The notes beneath the pieces are model-generated. The model made no database searches. It was not told the origin of the DNA and was given only the letters and a program-made list of their open reading frames with translations. Positions 16,244-26,100 of a stretch of 64,000 bases of DNA are shown here, one piece after another. Made by a program: the position numbers and the translations under genes. Numbering within the stretch: the stretch's first letter is position 1; the number at the start of each line of letters is the position of its first letter. Source of the stretch: Nakamurella sp. PAMC28650 (lineage in GTDB: Bacteria > Actinomycetota > Actinomycetes > Mycobacteriales > Nakamurellaceae); assembly GCF_014303395.1 (NCBI RefSeq), contig NZ_CP060298.1:1178001-1242000 (forward strand), in the 5' to 3' direction.

Positions 16244-17293
16244 TCAATGGCCGGGTGCGGACGTTGTTGCCGAACTCGTCGTCTTCACGGTCGCCGGGTC
16301 GAGGGTCAGTGGTACCGCCGGGAGGAGCAGGGGCGGGACCGGGGCCAAGGTCGGCGCGTCGGTGAGCACCGACGTGGCCGCCAGCGGCGGCGTGAAGGTC
16401 GGTGCAGTCATCGGCGCAGCGGCCGGGGTTGGCAACGGTGACGTCTGGGGCGTCGGTAGCGAGAACGGCGGCGGGGTGATCGCGGTGTAGGTGCCGGTAC
16501 GGACGATCGTCACGGAGGCTTGCGGGCCGGTGCCCCCGACGGTGTAGAGGGTGTACGTCTGCGGGCCGTTCACCGAGTAGCACCCGAGGCTGGGGATCTC
16601 GATCGTGCCGTGCCAGCCGTAGGTGCCGAAAGAGCCGACCAGACCGGGGTTGTCGATCGAGAGCGCCATGCCGGTGGCGTTGGCCATCTCGTAGCTGAGG
16701 TTCTCGTGATAGGCCTGATCGCTCTTGGAGTAGTCGCAGCTGATGGTGGCCGACACGATCCCGGGGGCCGGAACGGCCGCGCCACCGGAGGACGCGCCAC
16801 CGGAGGACGCGCCGCCGGACGACGCGCCTGCTGAGGGTGCACCGGAGGACGACGTCCCGGCGTGGCCGGTACCCGACGCGTTACCGGCTCCGGTCTTCGG
16901 GCCGGTGCCAGGACCGCTTCCCGAGCCCGGCCCGGTCACCGGCTTCGCGGAGGTGGTGACGGTGACAGCAGCGCTCGCGCCGGTCGATCCGTCTGCGCTT
17001 CCCGACCCGATTGCGATGGATCCGGCGGCTGCGACCGACCCGTCCGAGGACGCACCGGAAGCGGAGTCCGCGCCAGGAGAGGGTGACTCGGCGGCCGTAC
17101 TCGACGGCGTGGCATCGAGCCCCGCGGCCGGACTGACAGCGGCGCTCCCCGCGGCCGGGCTGACAGCGGCCTGGGTCACGAAGGCCTGCGGGGGAACGGC
17201 CGAGCCGTTCAGACCCGACTGGCAGGCGGTCAGCGCGAGGAGAGCGAAGCCGCCGATGATGGTGGCGGCCGCGGTGGTGGCAATCCGGTTCAT
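16244..17293 (-). CDS. Lipoprotein sharing the sigma-factor ectodomain
   Basis: The product is 349 aa. The N terminus has a hydrophobic stretch ending LLALTAC, a lipobox, so it is probably lipid-anchored outside the membrane. A long Gly/Ser/Ala/Pro linker (about 40-180) follows. The domain at about 185-265 (ISCDYSKS, MALSIDNPGLVGSFGTY, IPSLGCYSV, QTYTLYTV) matches the C-terminal domain of the downstream sigma factor, including both cysteines. A Pro/Thr-rich tail ends the protein. It lies 18 bases upstream of the sigma gene on the same strand, so the two are co-transcribed. It may be a ligand, sensor partner or decoy for the sigma ectodomain; this is inference. Confidence 0.85.
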   Translation of the reverse strand: MNRIATTAAATIIGGFALLALTACQSGLNGSAVPPQAFVTQAAVSPAAGSAAVSPAAGLDATPSSTAAESPSPGADSASGASSDGSVAAAGSIAIGSGSADGSTGASAAVTVTTSAKPVTGPGSGSGPGTGPKTGAGNASGTGHAGTSSSGAPSAGASSGGASSGGASSGGAAVPAPGIVSATISCDYSKSDQAYHENLSYEMANATGMALSIDNPGLVGSFGTYGWHGTIEIPSLGCYSVNGPQTYTLYTVGGTGPQASVTIVRTGTYTAITPPPFSLPTPQTSPLPTPAAAPMTAPTFTPPLAATSVLTDAPTLAPVPPLLLPAVPLTLDPATVKTTSSATTSAPGH

Positions 17294-17481
17294 GGTGGTC
17301 CCCTTGGGTCTGCAGCCACCGGTGGTGGCCGTTCTGACCAGGTAGACCGCCCGGCCCCCGCGTTCCGGACACTTTTTTCAGAGATCTTTCCCATGCCGCT
17401 GAACTGGGGTGATGACAAACTGGCCAGAGCCTCCAGGCCGGAGGTCACAGGATCTGCCAGCACCGGGTAGAGATGACGTCA

Positions 17482-17503
17482 CTACCGGGTGTGTGCCCGG
17501 TAG
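17482..17503 (+). promoter_or_regulatory. Hairpin in the DedA gene leader
   Basis: CTACCGGG (17482-17489) pairs with CCCGGTAG (17496-17503) across a 6-base loop, 24 bases before the DedA start. It could form a leader hairpin or be a protein-binding dyad. The rest of the 234-bp gap shows no gene. Confidence 0.45.
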
Positions 17504-17527
17504 CCCCGAAGAGTCACAGGAAAGCAG

Positions 17528-18154
17528 ATGATGAACGTCAACGACCTGATCAGCAACTACGGCTACTACGCCGTGTTCCTGGTCATCGGGCTGGAGAGCG
17601 TCGGTATCCCGCTCCCCGGCGAGACCGTGCTGATCGCGGCGGCCACCTATGCGGCCACCTCGGGCAACCTCAACATCTGGGTCATCTTCGCCGCCGCCGC
17701 GGCCGGGGCGATCCTCGGTGACAACGTCGGCTATTGGATCGGCAACAAGGGCGGCTACAAGCTCGCCCGCAAGTACGGTCCGAAGATCCATCTGGACGAG
17801 CGCAAGCTCAAGGTGGGTCGCTATATGTTCGACCGGCACGGAGGCAAGGTCGTCTTCTTCGGGCGGTTCGTCTCGGTGCTGCGCACGTTCGCAGCCTTCC
17901 TGGCCGGCACCGTCCGCATGTCCTGGCCCCGATTTCTCCTCTACAACGCGCTCGGCGGGCTGGTCTGGTCGGCGATCTACGCCTTCGGTTTCTACGCGGC
18001 GGGCAATACGCTCAAGCAGCTGTCCGGCATCGTCAACTATGTCGCGATCGGCATTGCGGTGGTCGTGGTGGTGGTCGTCTTCCTCGTCGTCAGGAGGCAG
18101 ACGAACCTCCTCGCCGACAAGGCCGAGGCCGCCTACCCCGGTCCTCTGGAGTAG
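17528..18154 (+). CDS. DedA/SNARE-associated family membrane protein
   Basis: The product is 208 aa. Family marks are VGIPLPGETVLIAAATYA, ILGDNVGYWIGNKGGY and the charged FFGRFVSVLRTFAAFLAGT, with several membrane segments and a C-terminal hydrophobic helix. DedA-family members include flippases for undecaprenyl phosphate or phospholipids. An AGGAAA ribosome site lies 7 bases before the ATG. It sits next to the envelope gene block (CwlM, MurJ) but on the opposite strand. The exact substrate is not known. Confidence 0.92.
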   Translation: MMNVNDLISNYGYYAVFLVIGLESVGIPLPGETVLIAAATYAATSGNLNIWVIFAAAAAGAILGDNVGYWIGNKGGYKLARKYGPKIHLDERKLKVGRYMFDRHGGKVVFFGRFVSVLRTFAAFLAGTVRMSWPRFLLYNALGGLVWSAIYAFGFYAAGNTLKQLSGIVNYVAIGIAVVVVVVVFLVVRRQTNLLADKAEAAYPGPLE

Positions 18155-18193
18155 CCGTGGGATACGCAGCGCGGACCTCGCACGGCGAAGACG

Positions 18194-19345
18194 TCAGGCG
18201 TCCTGGACGGCCTGTTCGTGGGCGAGCAGCTCGGAGAAGGTGAACGTGCCCGTGTGCGGGTCGTCGCGTCCGTCCATGTAGAGCCGTTTCACCGCGACGA
18301 GGATCCCGTCGGCAAGGGTGTTCCGGAAGTCGTCCCGAACCAGACGGTCACGCTCGGCGTCGTTGGACAGGTAGCCGAGTTCGACCTGGATCGCCGGCAT
18401 CTTCGTCAGGCGCAGGATGTCCCAGGTGCGGTGGTGCACCCGGCAGTCGGTCATCTGGGTGCGGGCGACCAGTTCTCGCTGCACCAGTTCGGCCAGGGTC
18501 TCCCCGACGGTCGAGGTGGCGCCGGAGTCGGTACCGAAGTGGAAGGTCGCGATCCCGGACGCCAGTCCGGACACCGAACCGTCGACGTGCAGGCTCAGCA
18601 TCAGGTCCGCGTTGACCTCGTTGGCCAGCCCACAGCGTTCCTCGACGGTGGGGTTCTGGTGCGCGCCCCTGGTCAGGAAGGTCTCCATACCGGTGGCCAG
18701 CATGCGGCTCTCCAGTCGGCGGGCGAGGTCGTACGTCAGGTCCGACGCGCGCACTCCACCGCTGACCCACCCGGCCTCGTCGCCCCCGTGGGCCGGATCG
18801 ATGACGATCCGCTTTCCGTACAGGCGGGGACCGGCCTGGCGCAGGTTCTGGTGCTCACGGAGGAAGAACGGTCGACCGCCCGTGCCCCTCCGGCCGATGC
18901 GGTTGAGTTCGCGGTAAGTGTCGGATCCGAACACGCCGTCCTCCGGCAGACCGCGGTGACGCTGGAAGTCACGGACGCAGGCGTCGGTCAACGAACCGAA
19001 CACGCCGTCCGGCCGTCCGGTGTTGTAGCCGAGTTCGGCCAGCCTGATCTGCAGGGTCTGGACGTCGTCACCGCTCATCACGGCGGACAGCGTGTAGGCC
19101 AGGGTGCGATCGCCGAGGGCCCAGCGCGCGTCGGTCAACGAGCGGACGGTGACGGGGCCGACGATGCCGTCGACGATCAGCCCGCGCTCCTGCTGGAACT
19201 GGCGGATGGCACCGTCGGTGGCGACGTCGAACTCCACGTCTGCGGGATCGACGGCCGGGTCCAGCGCGGGGAGCTTCTGCAGTGAGGACAGTGCATTCCG
19301 GACAGCTGCGACGGCTGCGCCTCGATCTCCTCGCCGCAACAGCAT
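18194..19345 (-). CDS. cwlM: CwlM-like N-acetylmuramoyl-L-alanine amidase family protein
   Basis: The product is 383 aa from the ATG at 19345 (MLLRRGDRGAAVAAVRNAL). Two peptidoglycan-binding repeats (about 5-75 and 85-150; the second has LAELGYNTGRPDGVFG) precede an Amidase_3 domain (about 180-370). Its first zinc His is kept (IDPAHGG), as are SLHVDG and the catalytic-type Glu in IQVELGYLSN. The usual zinc-ligand Glu position reads GGVRASDLTYDLA without a Glu. In mycobacteria CwlM is a non-catalytic regulator of MurA. The trxB-trxA-cwlM order is the conserved actinobacterial one. A regulatory rather than hydrolytic role is inferred. Confidence 0.88.
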   Translation of the reverse strand: MLLRRGDRGAAVAAVRNALSSLQKLPALDPAVDPADVEFDVATDGAIRQFQQERGLIVDGIVGPVTVRSLTDARWALGDRTLAYTLSAVMSGDDVQTLQIRLAELGYNTGRPDGVFGSLTDACVRDFQRHRGLPEDGVFGSDTYRELNRIGRRGTGGRPFFLREHQNLRQAGPRLYGKRIVIDPAHGGDEAGWVSGGVRASDLTYDLARRLESRMLATGMETFLTRGAHQNPTVEERCGLANEVNADLMLSLHVDGSVSGLASGIATFHFGTDSGATSTVGETLAELVQRELVARTQMTDCRVHHRTWDILRLTKMPAIQVELGYLSNDAERDRLVRDDFRNTLADGILVAVKRLYMDGRDDPHTGTFTFSELLAHEQAVQDA

Positions 19346-19678
19346 CGTTCGCCCTCGTCCCCGTGGTGCTCGCCCTGCCGTGTGTGTCGGCGCCCTGGTG
19401 GTCGCTGCGACTGTGCCTCGTGGCACCTGGCCCTGGGGCCGTTCACCATTGTGCAACGCCCAGGGCCACCCGCACGACACATCGGCCGAATGACGCACAA
19501 ATGGCCGGGTACCCAGTGGATACCCGACCATTTGCCCGATCCGCGTGGGCCTCCAGTCGGACAAAACGACGTCAAGTGGGCGCAGTTGCCTGCCCACTCA
19601 CCCGGATGCCGGAACTTGATCGTTTCAGAGTGGCAGGGCGTTCCAGGCGTCGGGAAGACCCCGCCGGGTGACGGCCCG
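19346..19678. other. Intergenic region trxA-cwlM with one hairpin
   Basis: These 333 bases hold no convincing gene. A 14-bp imperfect stem (CAAATGGCCGGGTA at 19498-19511, TACCCGACCATTTG at 19521-19534; one mismatch) with a 9-base loop lies in the middle. It could terminate the trx transcript or lie in the cwlM leader. No T-run follows on either strand. Confidence 0.5.
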
Positions 19679-20002
19679 TCAGGCCAGGATGTCGGCGAAC
19701 TCGGCGAGCAGCGCCGCCTTCGGCTTGGCGCCGACGATCTGCTTGACCGGCTTGCCGCCCTTGAACACGAGCATGGTCGGGATCGAGAGGATCTGGTACT
19801 GCTGGGCGATCTCGGGGTTGGCGTCGATGTCGAGCTTGGCGATGGTGACCTTGTCGCCGTGCTTGTCGGAGATCTCCTCGAGGATCGGGGCGACCATGCG
19901 GCACGGGCCGCACCATTCGGCCCAGAAGTCGACGATGACCGGCTTCTCGGACATCAGGACGTCATCGGCGAAGCTGGCGTCGGTGACCTTGACGGTAGCC
20001 AT
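19679..20002 (-). CDS. trxA: Thioredoxin
   Basis: The product is 107 aa, the normal size for thioredoxin. The redox centre is WCGPC (Cys31 and Cys34), and the cis-proline segment is SIPTMLVF. It reduces protein disulfides in the cytoplasm and is recycled by the thioredoxin reductase encoded 34 bases upstream on the same strand. Confidence 0.97.
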   Translation of the reverse strand: MATVKVTDASFADDVLMSEKPVIVDFWAEWCGPCRMVAPILEEISDKHGDKVTIAKLDIDANPEIAQQYQILSIPTMLVFKGGKPVKQIVGAKPKAALLAEFADILA

Positions 20003-20036
20003 GATTGAACCTCAATCTGTTGTGGGGTAGGGATTG

Positions 20037-21116
20037 TCAGACACTGATCGAAACCTGGGCAGGTTCCGGATCTGTGACCGCGGCCAGCTGGTGCGTGGAC
20101 AGGAAGTGCTGCGCGTCCAAGGCGGCCGAGCAGCCCGAACCGGCGGCCGTGATGGCCTGACGGTAGGTGTGATCGACCAGGTCTCCGCAGGCGAAGACAC
20201 CCTCGAGGCTGGTCGCGGTGGAGCGGCCGGCGCCGATGTCGCCACCGGTCAGGACGTAGCCCTCACCGTCCAGGTCGACGACGCCATGGAACAACTCGGA
20301 CCGGGGGTCGTGGCCGATGGCGACGAACAGCCCGGTGACGGCCAGTTCCGAGGTCTCACCGGTCCTGGTGTCGGTCAGCGTGACGCCAGAGACCGTGGTG
20401 TCGCCGTGGACCGCGGTGATCGAGGCGTTGGTGGCCCACGTGATCTTGGGGTTGGCCCGCGCGCGGTCGAGCATGACCGGGCTGGCGCGGAATTCCTCCC
20501 GGCGGTGCACGATCGTCACGGATCTGGCGAACTTCGTCAGGAAGGTGGCCTCTTCCATCGCCGTGTCGCCACCACCGACCACGACGATGTCGTGATCGCG
20601 GAAGAAGAAGCCGTCGCAGGTCGCGCAGGCGGAGACGCCGCGGCCGATGAGGCGCTGTTCGTCCGGGAGTCCGAGGTAGCGGGCCGCCGAGCCGGTGGCC
20701 AGCACGACCGAGTGGGCCCGGAAGATCTCGCCGTCGACCGTGACGGACTTGATCGGTCCGGCCAGGTCAACGGATTCCACATCCGTGCCGCGCAGGTCGG
20801 CGCCGAAGCGTTCGGCCTGCTCGCGCATCTTGGCCATCAGCTCGGGACCCATGATTCCGTCGGCGAAGCCGGGGAAGTTCTCCACCTCGGTGGTCGTCAT
20901 CAGGGCCCCGCCGTACGCGAAACCTTCGAAGACGAGTGGCTTGAGGTCGGCGCGCGCGAGGTACAGGGCCGCCGTGTAACCGGCCGGACCGGACCCGATG
21001 ACGATGACGTCGTGGATCTTGTCGCCGATGCCGATGCCGATGCCGATGCCGGCGCCGTCCGCGCCCGGGGTACCGGACACGGTGCTGTCGGACAGATCAA
21101 CTGCTGGGTCGGACAC
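20037..21116 (-). CDS. trxB: Thioredoxin-disulfide reductase
   Basis: The product is 359 aa from the GTG at 21116, chosen because GGAGGGAAA lies just before it; an ATG 15 bases upstream is possible. FAD binding is shown by [19 protein letters not shown], the redox pair by CATC (Cys164, Cys167), the NADPH site by [13 protein letters not shown] and the C-terminal FAD motif by [10 protein letters not shown]. It transfers electrons from NADPH to TrxA. The N-terminal 35 residues include a Gly-Ile repeat from a GCCGAT microsatellite and are not part of the core fold. Confidence 0.96.
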   Translation of the reverse strand: MSDPAVDLSDSTVSGTPGADGAGIGIGIGIGDKIHDVIVIGSGPAGYTAALYLARADLKPLVFEGFAYGGALMTTTEVENFPGFADGIMGPELMAKMREQAERFGADLRGTDVESVDLAGPIKSVTVDGEIFRAHSVVLATGSAARYLGLPDEQRLIGRGVSACATCDGFFFRDHDIVVVGGGDTAMEEATFLTKFARSVTIVHRREEFRASPVMLDRARANPKITWATNASITAVHGDTTVSGVTLTDTRTGETSELAVTGLFVAIGHDPRSELFHGVVDLDGEGYVLTGGDIGAGRSTATSLEGVFACGDLVDHTYRQAITAAGSGCSAALDAQHFLSTHQLAAVTDPEPAQVSISV

Positions 21117-21229
21117 GAAATTTCCCTCCATCACCGCTGTTCGCGGGGCACAGTCGATAGAACAACAGCCTACCGACAGTCATTCCCCGTGAGGTGACGG
21201 TCGCCTTCCCTGTCGGGTCGATCCGCCGC

Positions 21230-21286
21230 GCTCATGATCGGGTCGACTTCCGTCACATGAGTCCCAGAATCGTGACGTTCATGAGC
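21230..21286. terminator. Nested inverted repeat downstream of the sigM/anti-sigma genes
   Basis: GCTCATGA (21230-21237) pairs with TCATGAGC (21279-21286), enclosing a smaller CGTCAC/GTGACG pair. It lies between the anti-sigma stop and the trxB start and may separate the two transcripts. A relic TTGATAAGCGCGGGGCGGGG follows at about 21297, resembling the right end of the element at 1559-1640, then G-rich repeats up to 21372. Confidence 0.45.
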
Positions 21287-21372
21287 GCCGACGATGTTGA
21301 TAAGCGCGGGGCGGGGTTGCCTTGCGGGTTGAGGGGCGGGGCGGGGCGGGGTTGCGGGTTGCGGGGCGGGGG

Positions 21373-22407
21373 TCAGCGGGCGACGGTCTCGGAGTCGAGC
21401 GCGGCCTTGGCCCCGTTGACCCCGCAGCCCAGACCGACCACGACGATGCGGGCCTGGGTCGCGCTCACCCGGACGGCGATGGCGGAGGCCCGCCGGCCCT
21501 TGAAGGTGACCTGGGTGACGCCGAGGACGTCCGCCCCCGCGATCTGGTTGGCGCCGTAGCAGGCCGCCGACACCAGGGGATCGGTGAGCGGACCGCTGTG
21601 CGCGCCGTTGATCTGCTGGTACGCCTGCTGGAACTGGCCCGGCGTGAGCTCCAGCGCATTCGGGGCGCCGCCCGTGACGGTGACGGCGGGTGCGGTGCTC
21701 CCGGCCTGGGGAACCGCCTGGGACGGACTACCGGATTGGTTCAGCGACGTCAGGGTGATGGTGGCGCCCACCACCACCGCAGCGGCGATACCGAGCCCCC
21801 CGACCCACCGCCGGCGTCTGGATCGCGCGGCGTCCAGCGAGATCACGGTGCCGGGCGGCGGTTGATCGGTCGGTCGGGTCGGTCCCTGGGCCGGCACACC
21901 TGGGCCGTCGAACCGCGGCTGCCCACCGAGCCGGTCCTGGGGTGCGAACTGGTCCTGGGGTGCGAACTGGTCGCGGGGCGCGAACTGGGCGGGAACAGCC
22001 CCAGCAGGCGGTGTGGAGGTCAGTTGCGGAGACGGCGACGGCGACGTGTGGGCCGGGCCGGGTTGTTCCGCCGGCGCTCGAAAGGCCGGCGGCGCGAATC
22101 CTGGCTGTGCGGGCCGGCGGACAGCAGCGGCGGATCCAACCGCCCGGGCGGAGCTCTCGGCTGCGATCGCGGCGTCCAGACGCACTGCGTAGCGTTCGGG
22201 CATGGGCGGGAGCGGCAACAACGAGAGCGCATCGACGGTCGATTCGAGAGCAGCCAGGATCGCCGTGGCCTCCGGGTCACCCGCGACCTGGGCGCGCAGC
22301 CGGGCGGAGACGTCTGCGGAGTGGACGCCGGCCTGCAGATCGGCCAGCACGTCGATGCTCCACGGCGGGCCGCTCGGGACGGCCGGGGGGGCCGGGTCGG
22401 TACTCAT
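21373..22407 (-). CDS. Anti-sigma-M factor-like membrane protein
   Basis: The product is 344 aa. The N-terminal part (about 1-75, with WSIDVLADLQAGVHSADVSA) is cytoplasmic. A Pro/Gln-rich linker with FAPQDQFAPQD repeats leads to one membrane segment (RWVGGLGIAAAVVVGATITL), then an extracellular domain with two cysteines (SAACYGAN, GLGCGVNG). Its ATG overlaps the sigM stop (ATGA). This matches the SigM/anti-sigma pair upstream of trxB in mycobacteria, where the membrane protein holds SigM inactive. Sequence similarity of the N-terminal part to anti-sigma domains is weak. Confidence 0.82.
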   Translation of the reverse strand: MSTDPAPPAVPSGPPWSIDVLADLQAGVHSADVSARLRAQVAGDPEATAILAALESTVDALSLLPLPPMPERYAVRLDAAIAAESSARAVGSAAAVRRPAQPGFAPPAFRAPAEQPGPAHTSPSPSPQLTSTPPAGAVPAQFAPRDQFAPQDQFAPQDRLGGQPRFDGPGVPAQGPTRPTDQPPPGTVISLDAARSRRRRWVGGLGIAAAVVVGATITLTSLNQSGSPSQAVPQAGSTAPAVTVTGGAPNALELTPGQFQQAYQQINGAHSGPLTDPLVSAACYGANQIAGADVLGVTQVTFKGRRASAIAVRVSATQARIVVVGLGCGVNGAKAALDSETVAR

Positions 22408-23088
22408 CTGGTGTCACTCCCTTCCGCGCGACTCGGTGGCGATCCACCTGGTCTGGTGCCTGGAACTGCGGAGATACCGGAAGAGCCCGGCGCGCACGGT
22501 TCACCGTCGGAGTCTCTGACGCTGCCGGGACCGTCCAGGTTCCGCAGATGCCCCAGCAGAACCGCCAACTTCGCCCGCCCCCGGGCGCAGCGGCTCTTGA
22601 CGGTGCCCTCCGCGACCCCGAGCGCCACGGCCGCATCCGCGACCGAGTAGCCCTCGACGTCGACGAGCACGATCGCGGCACGTTGGTCGCCCGGGATGGT
22701 CCCCAGTGCCTGTTCGATGTCCATCGCCAGCTCGCGATCCGCGTAGGCATCGCCGGACGGCCGGCTCGCCGGGTCCCTCCTCCGGGAGCGGCACCGTCGG
22801 CCGGACCTGACCCCGACGGATCCGGTCCAGGCAGGCGTTGACGACGATCCGGTGCAGCCAGGTGGTGACGGCCGATTCGGCCCGGAAGCGGTCGGCGGCC
22901 CGGAAGGCGGAGATGAAGGCGTCCTGGACGGCGTCGGCCGCTTCCTCGGGATCGCGCAGTGTGCGCAGCGCCACCGCCCACATCCGGTCCCGGTGACGGG
23001 CCACCAGCTCGCCGAACGCCTGCGGGTCGCCGGCGGTGTGCGCGGCCAGCAGTTCGGCGTCGCTCCGTCCGGAATCCAGGGCCTGCAC
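22404..23088 (-). pseudogene. sigM: ECF RNA polymerase sigma factor SigM, frameshifted
   Basis: Sigma region 2 (HRDRMWAVALRTLRDPEEAA, DAFISAFRAADRF, VTTWLHRIVVNACLDRIRR) is in one frame; region 4 (DQRAAIVLVDVEGYSVADAA, VAEGTVKSRCARGRAKLAVL) continues in the +1 frame. Removing one G from the run at 22775-22777 gives continuous PLPEEDPASRPSGDAYADREL, so a single inserted base explains the break. The stop still overlaps the anti-sigma start. It could be a sequencing error, a true null or a programmed shift. Locus order murJ-sigM-anti-sigma-trxB-trxA is the conserved one. The start is a GTG with a possible -10 TAGGCT 6 bases before. Confidence 0.85.
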
Positions 23089-23141
23089 GCCGCGAGCCTA
23101 TCGGCCCGGCCGGGCGACCCAGCGGAGCAGCGCGTCCGGCA

Positions 23142-26100
23142 TCAGTTGCCCGAGACCGAGATCTCGTTGAGGTGGGATTGGAATCGTGATCCGGTGGGGG
23201 CCATCTGCACCACGAAGATCACCAGGAACTGCGACTTCGGCGCGTTCGTGAGCGGGATGGTCGCCGTTCCGGGGGCGCTGTTCGTGCCCGGCGGGATGTT
23301 GCCGCGGCCCAATGCCGTGGTCTGCTCGTAGGGCAGGTCGACCCCGGTGGCCGAACGCACCTCGACGACGGTGTTCGGGGTGTCGGAGGAGACGGTCACC
23401 GAGGTCGGGGTGATCGGGCCCGCGAAGGTCAGCTGGAGGCCGACGCCGGGCTTGAGGGAGGGGAACTGCCGGATGTAGACGAATGTTTCCCAGAATGTGG
23501 TCGGATCCCCGTCATAGGCCAGTGGGACCCGGTCGGCGAAGTCCTTGACGCCGTCGCCCTTCGGGTCGTACACGGACGCGGACTCGATCTTCTGCACCAC
23601 GGCCGGTGCAGGAGCCGCGGAGCTGGAGGCACTGCTCGACGGCGTCGGGCCCGACGCCGAGGCAGTGGTCGGCTTCGTCGCCGAGGTCCTGGCCGGAGTC
23701 GGCTTGGTGACCGGAACCGCCGGAGCGGTCGGTGCCGAGGTCAGCTTCTGCGCTGCGGTGACCGTCGGCCCCGCGACGTCTCCCATCACGGTCTTGGCCA
23801 GACTCGCCACCACGATGATGATCAGTGCCGAGAACGCCGCGATCATCACGGCCGCGATCCCGAGCTTGGCCCGTCGTTCCTTGACCAGCCGGCGCTCGGC
23901 GGGGTTGAGCACGGGTCTGATCGGCTCGGCCACGCCCGCGGACGGTGCCGGCGGGGCGATGTCGGGCTGGCGCAGCAGTGCCGCGATGGCTCCGACGGCG
24001 TGGATCCCGGCCGGGTCGTCCGGATGGAGGGCCCGCTCGGCCAGCGCCGAGAGTGCCTCGGGAACGCCGGGACGAACCTCGGAGGCGGGAACCTCCCGGC
24101 CCATCCTGGTCGGCGCGGGGGTCAGTTGCCCCGGCGTGCCGCCGCCGGGCCTGACGGTGCGATCGGCACCGCCGGCACCGCCGGCACCGGCAGCACCGGT
24201 CCAGGCGGCCGCGCCGGCGGGCAGCGGCCAGGTACCGGTCAGCATCAGGTAGAGGAGGCCGCCGACGGCGCGGATGTCCTGGTCAGGGGTGGCGTTGCCG
24301 TGCGCGATGACGTGCGAGAGCCGCACCTGACCGTCGAAGTTCACGCGCACCAGCGAGGGATTGATGGCGCCGAGGGCGATGCCGTTGCGATGGGCCTCGG
24401 CGACCGCTTCGGACACCTTCGCGGTGATCGATGTGGCGACGTCGGGTTCCAACGGTCCACCGGCCAGCAGATCGGTCAGGGTCGCCCCGTCCACCCACTG
24501 CCCGACGACGTACGACTGGCCCTGCTCGGTGCCGACGTCCAAGGTCTGCGGAAGGCCGATGTGGTGCAGGCGTCCGACCCGCAGCGTCCTGGCGACGGTC
24601 GCCGAGGCGGCGTTGGTGTCCGGGAGCAGCGTCACCGCCATGTCCCGCGGGAGCACGGTGTCCTTGGCGCGCCAGAAGCGGTTGCCGGCGTCGTCCGCCC
24701 CGACCAGGCTGACCAGCCGGTACCGGCCCCCGACGGTCGCTCCGGGGGCCAGTACCACCGGTGGGCCGCCGGCTCCGGAGGTACCGCCCAGGTTCACGGT
24801 GTTCTCCGAACCGGAGCCGGAACCGATGGTGGTGTCGTTGGGCGAGGACCCTGGCACCGGATGGACGACCGGGACCGGCCCGTCGGGGGTGTCGCGGGGA
24901 CGGCCCGCACCTGCATCGCTCACGCGCTTGGTGACCTGCTCTCTGATGGGTGGGCGGGCTGGTGTGGGTGGGCGGGCCGGTGTGCCAGGGCGGGCAGTGG
25001 GAACCGTCAACACGACGGGCCCCGCAGATCCTCCCATTGACGAGGGTGAAGTCGCGGTGACGGGCGGCCGGAAGCCGAGCACGCGCAGGACCCTGCGACG
25101 CACCGGGTCCAACTCCTCGACGCCCAGGACGATCGACATGATCGAGATCACCAGCAGCCCGACGATGCCGCCGAGCAGGAGGATCCTGACCGCGTCGACG
25201 GGGCCGTCCGGGGAGGTTCCGACCGTAGAGCGCAGCACGACGTAGGCGGCGCCGCCGCCGACGGCGGACGCGAGGAACATCTTCCCGATGGTGGTCAGGG
25301 TGCGGGTGCTGCCCATCCGGCCGAAACGGGCGCGTAGCCAGAACTCGCCGACCACCGCTCCGACGAGGTACGAGATCGCCGTCGAGAGGGCCAGTCCGGG
25401 GATCACCCATTTCGGGTCCAACGAGGCACTGACGAGCAGCAGCGGCACGCGCACCGCGACCATCACCCCGTTGATGATCGTCGGGGTCCGACCGTCCTTG
25501 ACGGCGTAGAAGACCCGCATCTGGACGAGCGTCATGGCCAGTGGCACCAGTCCGATGGCCATCGCTGCGATGGTCACCCCGATGCGAAGGACGTCGGCAT
25601 GGGCGGCCTGCCCGTAGCCGAACAGCACCGTGGCGAGGCTGGTCCCGAGGACGATCAGGGCGGCCGAGACGGGCAGCAGCGCCACCGACGAGAGCCGGTT
25701 GGCCAGCGAGACGTCGTCCTTGACGTCCTCCATCTGCCCGGCCGCCGCGTGACGGGCCAGTCGCGGCATGATCGCCGTCAGGACCGCGACGCCCAGGATG
25801 CCGTACGGCATCTGGAACAGCAGCGACGCGTAGCTGAAGACCAGCGGCCCGCTGGAGGCGGACCCGAAGGCGACCCTGGTGGTCACCACCACGCCCACCT
25901 GCGAGATCAACACGTAGACCAAGGCCCAGCCGACCAGTCCGCCGGCCTCGGTGAGGCGACGGTCCCAACCCCATCGCCAGCGGAAGCGGAATCCGGACCG
26001 CAGGAGCGCCGGGATCATCACCACGGCCTGCAGGACGATGCCCAGCGTGGTGCCGACCCCCAGGATCAGCAGCTCGGTCGTGTTGAGGCCACGGGTGAGG

